This document shows positions 60,153 through 64,000 of a stretch of 64,000 nt of DNA, one piece after another. This DNA comes from Roseovarius sp. THAF9 (GTDB lineage: Bacteria > Pseudomonadota > Alphaproteobacteria > Rhodobacterales > Rhodobacteraceae): the NCBI RefSeq assembly GCF_009363715.1, contig NZ_CP045404.1, forward strand, positions 2,820,001 through 2,884,000, given 5' to 3'. The notes below the pieces were generated by a model that saw nothing but the letters and a program-made list of their open reading frames with translations, made no database searches and was not told the DNA's origin. Each line of letters opens with the position of its first letter. Position 1 is the first letter of the stretch. A program made the translations under genes and the position numbers.

Positions 60153-61775
60153 ATGGGTTGGATGAAGGATGAAACCGGTCTCGAAAGAACCGCCGCGAAC
60201 TACGTGCCGCTGACGCCCCTGTCGCACCTGCGGCGCGCGTCACATGTATTTCCCGATCACGAGGCCCTGGTCTACGGCAGCTTCCGCAAGACCTATGCGG
60301 AGTATTACGAGCGCGTCACCCGCCTCGCCTCTGCCTTGCAGAAGATCGGTATCGAACCCGGCGACGTCGTGGCGACAATCCTGCCCAATATTCCCGCCCA
60401 TGCCGAGGCGCATTTCGGCGTGCCTGCTTGCGGGGCAGTGCTGAACGCCATAAACACCCGGGTCGAGGCCGACACGATCGCGTACATCCTCGATCATGGC
60501 GAGGCCAAGGTGGTGATGGTCGACCCGCAATTCCTGTCCACGACGCTCGAGGCGATCGACAAAATGGACGGCCCCGCGCCCAAGATCATCGAGGTGCCCG
60601 ACGATCTGGCCGGCGTGAAGCCCTATGGCGACCATCAGCTCTACGAGGATTTCCTGGAAACCGGCGACCCCGATTTTCAGTGGATCATGCCACAGGACGA
60701 ATGGGAAAGCCTCGCGCTGAACTACACCTCCGGCACCACCGGGCGGCCCAAGGGCGTGGTCTATCACCACCGCGGCGCCTACCTGCTGACCATGGGTAGC
60801 GTGGTGACATGGCCCCTGCCGCGCCACGCGCGCTACCTCACCATCGTTCCCCTATTCCATTGCAACAACTGGAACCACACTTGGGCGATCCCGATGGTCG
60901 GCGGCACAGTGGTCTGCTGTCGCGACATCACCGCGGCCAATATCTATAACGCCATCGCGGACGAGGGCGTCACCCACTTCGGCGCGGCCCCCATCGTGCT
61001 GAACATGATCGTCAACGCCAAAGATGAAGAACGGCGCGAGTTCGATCACGCGGTCAATGTCTTCACCGCGGGCGCTCCGCCCCCTGCCGCCACCCTGCGC
61101 GCGATCGAGCCGTTGGGCTTTGACGTTTCGCAGGTCTACGGCCTGACCGAAACCTACGGTCACGTCACCGAATGCATGTGGCATGATCGCTGGGACGACC
61201 TGCCCGAGGAAGAACGCTATGCCATCAAGGCGCGGACCGGCATCCTCATGCCCTTCATGGACGATATCACCGCGCTCGATCCCGACACCATGGAACAGGT
61301 TCCGATGGATGGCGAAACGCAGGGTGAGGTCATGATCCGCGGCAATGCAGTGATGAAAGGCTACCTCAAGAACCCCAAGGCCACCGAGGAAGCGTTCCGC
61401 GGCGGCTACTTCCACTCCGGCGACATCGCCTATCAGCACGAGGACGGCTATCTCAAGATCGCCGACCGCGCCAAGGACATCATTATTTCCGGGGGCGAGA
61501 ACATCAGCTCGGTCGAGATCGAAGGCGCGTTGATGATGCACCCAGCGGTCCTCCTATGCGCCGTGGTGGCCATGCCGGACGAGAAGTGGGGTGAGGTGCC
61601 CTGCGCCTTCGTCGAGGTCAAGGAAACCGCCACCGTTACTGAACAGGACCTCATTGCCTTCTGTCGCGAGCGGCTGGCCGGGTTCAAATGCCCCAAGAAG
61701 GTCGTGTTCGAGGAACTGCCCAAGACGTCCACCGGCAAAATTCAGAAGTTCGAATTGCGAAAGGCTTTCAAATAA
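60153..61775 (+). CDS. AMP-forming acyl-CoA synthetase
   Basis: 540 residues from the ATG at 60153 (MGWMKDETGLER), with AAAGGA upstream. ANL-superfamily motifs are clear: the P-loop LNYTSGTTGRPKGVVYHH (about 188-205), the A5 motif QVYGLTETYGHVTEC, the hinge DGYLKIADRAKDIIISGGEN and the catalytic lysine in KTSTGKIQKFELR at the C-terminus. It adenylates a carboxylic acid and forms its CoA thioester. The TETYG signature with conserved Tyr/Gly fits short- to medium-chain or methylthiopropionate-type ligases of roseobacters, but the substrate is not proven. It stands near the beta-oxidation operon and could feed it. Confidence 0.9.
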   Translation: MGWMKDETGLERTAANYVPLTPLSHLRRASHVFPDHEALVYGSFRKTYAEYYERVTRLASALQKIGIEPGDVVATILPNIPAHAEAHFGVPACGAVLNAINTRVEADTIAYILDHGEAKVVMVDPQFLSTTLEAIDKMDGPAPKIIEVPDDLAGVKPYGDHQLYEDFLETGDPDFQWIMPQDEWESLALNYTSGTTGRPKGVVYHHRGAYLLTMGSVVTWPLPRHARYLTIVPLFHCNNWNHTWAIPMVGGTVVCCRDITAANIYNAIADEGVTHFGAAPIVLNMIVNAKDEERREFDHAVNVFTAGAPPPAATLRAIEPLGFDVSQVYGLTETYGHVTECMWHDRWDDLPEEERYAIKARTGILMPFMDDITALDPDTMEQVPMDGETQGEVMIRGNAVMKGYLKNPKATEEAFRGGYFHSGDIAYQHEDGYLKIADRAKDIIISGGENISSVEIEGALMMHPAVLLCAVVAMPDEKWGEVPCAFVEVKETATVTEQDLIAFCRERLAGFKCPKKVVFEELPKTSTGKIQKFELRKAFK

Positions 61776-61888
61776 AGCGTTTCGCCTTTAACCTAAGGCA
61801 TCAATTAAAGGCGAAGCGCGTGCAACGGTTGTCTGTTGCACGGAGCTTCACGACAAGCTGTGATTCAGGGTTATCGCGAAACGCTTTA
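61773..61888. repeat. MITE-like structured repeat with 13-bp terminal inverted repeats
   Basis: TAAAGCGTTTCGC (61773-61785) and GCGAAACGCTTTA (61876-61888) are perfect inverted copies at the ends of a 116-bp element. Inside are nested hairpins CGCCTTTAA/TTAAAGGCG (61783-61813), GTGCAAC/GTTGCAC (61820-61841) and AGCTT/AAGCT (61844-61859). The left end overlaps the stop codon of the acyl-CoA synthetase. It has the layout of a miniature inverted-repeat element or a cis-acting structured RNA. Confidence 0.75.
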
Positions 61889-61977
61889 GGCGCCGTGCCA
61901 TCGGCAATTGCCCGTTCGCAGCTCGTCGTGATACACTGGCCCGAACGCGCTAACGAGGCAGAGCAGGCCCACGCGAC

Positions 61978-63003
61978 ATGACGGCGTTAAGCGAATACGA
62001 ACGGCTGGAGGCATCCGGCCTGTGGCGGGCGTCCCCGGACACGCAGCGCGTTGATGTCTACGTTTCCCTCGGTGACGCCACCCTGACCATTCTCGACCGG
62101 CGCGAACAGCCGCTGACCCATTGGTCGCTTGCCGCCATCGCCAGGGCCAATCCGGGCAAGCGCCCGGCGCTCTACCATCCCGACGGCGACGCAGGCGAGA
62201 CGCTGGAACTGGGCGACGACGCGTCCGAGGTGATCGATGCCATCGAAAAGCTGCGCACCGCCGTCGACCGGGCCCGCCCGCATCCGGGGCGGCTTCGGCT
62301 GGTGATGTTCCTGGGCAGTCTTGCCGCTGTCGCCGCTCTGGCAACCCTGTGGCTGCCAGGGGCGTTGCGCGATCACGCCACCAAGGTCCTGCCAGACGTG
62401 AAACGTGACGAAATCGGCCAGGCCCTGCGCCGCCATATCGAGCGGGTCACCGGCCCGGCCTGTGACGGCCCCGACGGGCGCCGCGCCCTGTCGGAACTGG
62501 CCAGCCGGCTTCCGGCCAGGGGCGATCCTGGCTCGCTCGACGTGATGCGCGACGGCGTGAAGGGCGCGGTCGCCCTCCCCGGCAAGACCATCCTGCTGGA
62601 CCGCGCCTTGGTCGAAGATTTCGAAGAGCCCGACGTGCTGGCCGGCTTCGTCATCGAACAGCGCCTTCGCGCCAGTGTCCAAGACCCGATCGACGCACTT
62701 CTGCAATACGCCGGCACCTGGGACAGCATTCGCCTGCTGACCACTGGCGCGTTGTCCGAGGATGTTTTGTCGAACTATGCCCGTCACCTGCTGACGCAAG
62801 ACGAAGAGCCGCTACCGGACGAAACGCTGCTGAACGGTTTCGAAAGCTGGTCGGTGCGCTCCACGCCCTATGCCTACGCGCTGGATGTGACCGGCGAGTC
62901 CACGCTTGGGCTGATCGAGGCCGACCCCTTCGCGAGCGAAGCGCCACCGCCGATCCTCAGCGATGCGGACTGGCTGCGGCTGCAAGGCATCTGCGGCGGC
63001 TGA
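61978..63003 (+). CDS. Single-pass membrane protein of unknown function
   Basis: 341 residues. A cytoplasmic N-terminal domain (1-95, with DVYVSLGDATLTILDRREQP and HWSLAAIARANPG) is followed by one membrane segment (VMFLGSLAAVAALATLWLPGAL, about 108-129) and a C-terminal domain. Part of the latter (GKTILLDRALVEDFEEPDVL) resembles the metallopeptidase M48 core, but no HExxH zinc motif is present (the matching place reads AGFVIEQRLRA). If related, it is an inactive or pseudoenzyme form. It stands alone between a repeat element and a convergent SPOR gene. Confidence 0.7.
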   Translation: MTALSEYERLEASGLWRASPDTQRVDVYVSLGDATLTILDRREQPLTHWSLAAIARANPGKRPALYHPDGDAGETLELGDDASEVIDAIEKLRTAVDRARPHPGRLRLVMFLGSLAAVAALATLWLPGALRDHATKVLPDVKRDEIGQALRRHIERVTGPACDGPDGRRALSELASRLPARGDPGSLDVMRDGVKGAVALPGKTILLDRALVEDFEEPDVLAGFVIEQRLRASVQDPIDALLQYAGTWDSIRLLTTGALSEDVLSNYARHLLTQDEEPLPDETLLNGFESWSVRSTPYAYALDVTGESTLGLIEADPFASEAPPPILSDADWLRLQGICGG

Positions 63004-63021
63004 CGCCGCAGATCTGCCCTA

Positions 63022-63999
63022 TCACTTGCGGAAATAGGCGTTGGGATAACCCGCGCGGCGCACGGCCTGCATCCCCGATTGAAGCTGTGATTGCGTTCCG
63101 AACGGACCGACGACAACCGAAGTGTAGGGTTGCCCCTTATGCGTCGTCTTGCCCATCCGCGCGGGAAGCCCGGCATTGGCAAGCCGCTGCGCCGCGCTGC
63201 GGGCCAGCTCCGGCGCACTGAAGATCCCGACCTGCACATAGCGATGGCTGGCAGCCTTGGCCGGTGCCTTGGGCGCAGAGGACCGTGTCGACACCGTTGG
63301 TTTCACGGTCTGCCTGCGGAGGGCGGTCTTGGCGACATTGCGGGTCCGCTTGACGGTGCGGACCTGCCCGTCGCGGCCACGCACGACGGTGATCGGGTCG
63401 GGCACCATCTGGCCCCGTGTGGCGATGATAACGCCCGCCGCTCGCTGCTGTTCGAAGCTGGTATAGGGATACTGCAACCCGGGATAGTTATGCGTCACCT
63501 CGCGCCCCGTGCGCCGGTTGATCAGGCGGCGCGGCACGGTCTTGGTCCAGGCGACATCCATCATCGCCTTGCCGGCAAAAGTCTGGTGCGCGCGTTGCGG
63601 GTTCAAACGGCCGTCTTCCCAGACAGGCTGATAGCCTTCGGGCACGTAAACGCCGCGCGTGCTGTTGACCTGCCGCTCGTAGACATGGCGCGGTGCCACG
63701 CGCACGGGCGGCGACTGCACCTCCCGCGGGGTCACCACTTGCCCGGGCTGTACCACAGAGGCGGGCGCAGGCTGCGTCTGCGCCGCAGGGGTTGCCGTGG
63801 CGACGCGGATGGCAGTGCCGGTGCCGGACCCGCCGGAAATCACGTTGGCATGCGGCGTGGTTTGCGGACCGCACCGCACCGCGAGGCCCGGCCTGCTCTG
63901 GACGTAGCGCTGCGAGACCGCGCTCGCGCCCTGACAGGCAGGCAGGCTCTGCACCGCGCGCCGGGTCTTCGGGGCCGGCTTCGGCGCAGGTTTCGGCGC
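63022..63999 (-). CDS. SPOR-domain protein (5' end outside window)
   Basis: The frame stays open to the right edge, so the start is not in the window; 325 residues are visible. Near the edge is a Lys-Pro-Ala repeat (APKPAPKPAPK) typical of a periplasmic linker. A Pro/Val/Arg-rich middle and a central segment with YVPEGYQPVWEDGRLNPQ follow. The C-terminal SPOR domain (last 80 residues) contains HRYVQVGIFSAPELARSAAQ and PYTSVVVGPFGTQSQL. SPOR domains bind denuded peptidoglycan glycans, often at the septum. It is convergent with the unknown membrane protein at 61978. Confidence 0.85.
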   Translation of the reverse strand, partial: APKPAPKPAPKTRRAVQSLPACQGASAVSQRYVQSRPGLAVRCGPQTTPHANVISGGSGTGTAIRVATATPAAQTQPAPASVVQPGQVVTPREVQSPPVRVAPRHVYERQVNSTRGVYVPEGYQPVWEDGRLNPQRAHQTFAGKAMMDVAWTKTVPRRLINRRTGREVTHNYPGLQYPYTSFEQQRAAGVIIATRGQMVPDPITVVRGRDGQVRTVKRTRNVAKTALRRQTVKPTVSTRSSAPKAPAKAASHRYVQVGIFSAPELARSAAQRLANAGLPARMGKTTHKGQPYTSVVVGPFGTQSQLQSGMQAVRRAGYPNAYFRK

Positions 64000-64000
64000 G

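Noticed and set aside
1..64000. CRISPR array, tRNA or rRNA genes, prophage or defence genes
   Set aside because: No regularly spaced repeats, cloverleaf-like sequences, rRNA cores or recognisable phage/defence proteins were seen on reading both strands.

Overview
The window is high-GC DNA that reads as a Roseobacter-type member of the Rhodobacteraceae (Alphaproteobacteria). The gene content supports this: dimethylglycine-dehydrogenase-like FAD/GcvT fusion enzymes, a short B12-dependent ribonucleotide reductase, DUF1489 and DUF952 proteins, a stand-alone Hint-domain protein, a tandem MerR regulator pair in front of a beta-oxidation operon, and intergenic palindromes of the kind common in that family. 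The placement is an inference from gene content and style; no marker rRNA is present.

Layout. 1-2 kb: the 3' part of a dimethylglycine/sarcosine-dehydrogenase-like gene. 2-10 kb: a CPA1 Na+/H+ antiporter with a cyclic-nucleotide-binding tail; an AhpD-like gene divergent from its likely TetR repressor, with three operator-like palindromes between them; an MFS exporter; a glyoxalase-fold gene divergent from a frameshifted LysR regulator. 9.7-12.1 kb: secreted proteins of unknown function. Four apparent single-base frame breaks fall between 7.8 and 12.3 kb, so this stretch is either decaying or carries sequence errors. 12.2-20.6 kb: a quaternary/tertiary amine catabolism locus. It holds an aldehyde dehydrogenase, a Rieske oxygenase and an RpiR regulator on one strand, and a second FAD/GcvT demethylating dehydrogenase, an enolase-superfamily epimerase/dehydratase and a class III aminotransferase on the other. 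An internally deleted IS110-type transposase remnant follows at 21 kb.

21.4-35.2 kb is an exopolysaccharide locus: GT4, two tandem GT2 paralogues, a flippase, a Wza-like export lipoprotein, a WecG/TagA-WcaJ fusion, a Wzz-like chain-length protein and a Wzy-like polymerase. Embedded in it are a hybrid histidine kinase with its own REC and Hpt domains, a translationally coupled periplasmic SUOX-fold protein that lacks cysteine, and a LuxR-type response regulator. These could form a phosphorelay controlling the polysaccharide genes.

36-49.9 kb is mostly housekeeping: nrdJ, DUF1489, two tandem outer-membrane beta-barrels with terminators, DUF952-pyrD-arsC, a periplasmic 5'-nucleotidase, a methyltransferase, SRAP, gap, and an operon of two thioesterases and a MATE pump. 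Two near-identical palindromes lie between the convergent SRAP and gap genes. 50-58.5 kb is a fatty-acid beta-oxidation operon: two MerR regulators, two acyl-CoA dehydrogenases, a 70-residue unknown, a GST, a thiolase and a FadB-type multienzyme, ending in a strong terminator. 58.5-64 kb holds a Hint-domain protein, a sulfotransferase, an acyl-CoA synthetase, a MITE-like structured repeat, a membrane protein of unknown function and a SPOR-domain protein cut by the window edge.

No tRNA, rRNA, CRISPR array, phage module or obvious defence island was found.
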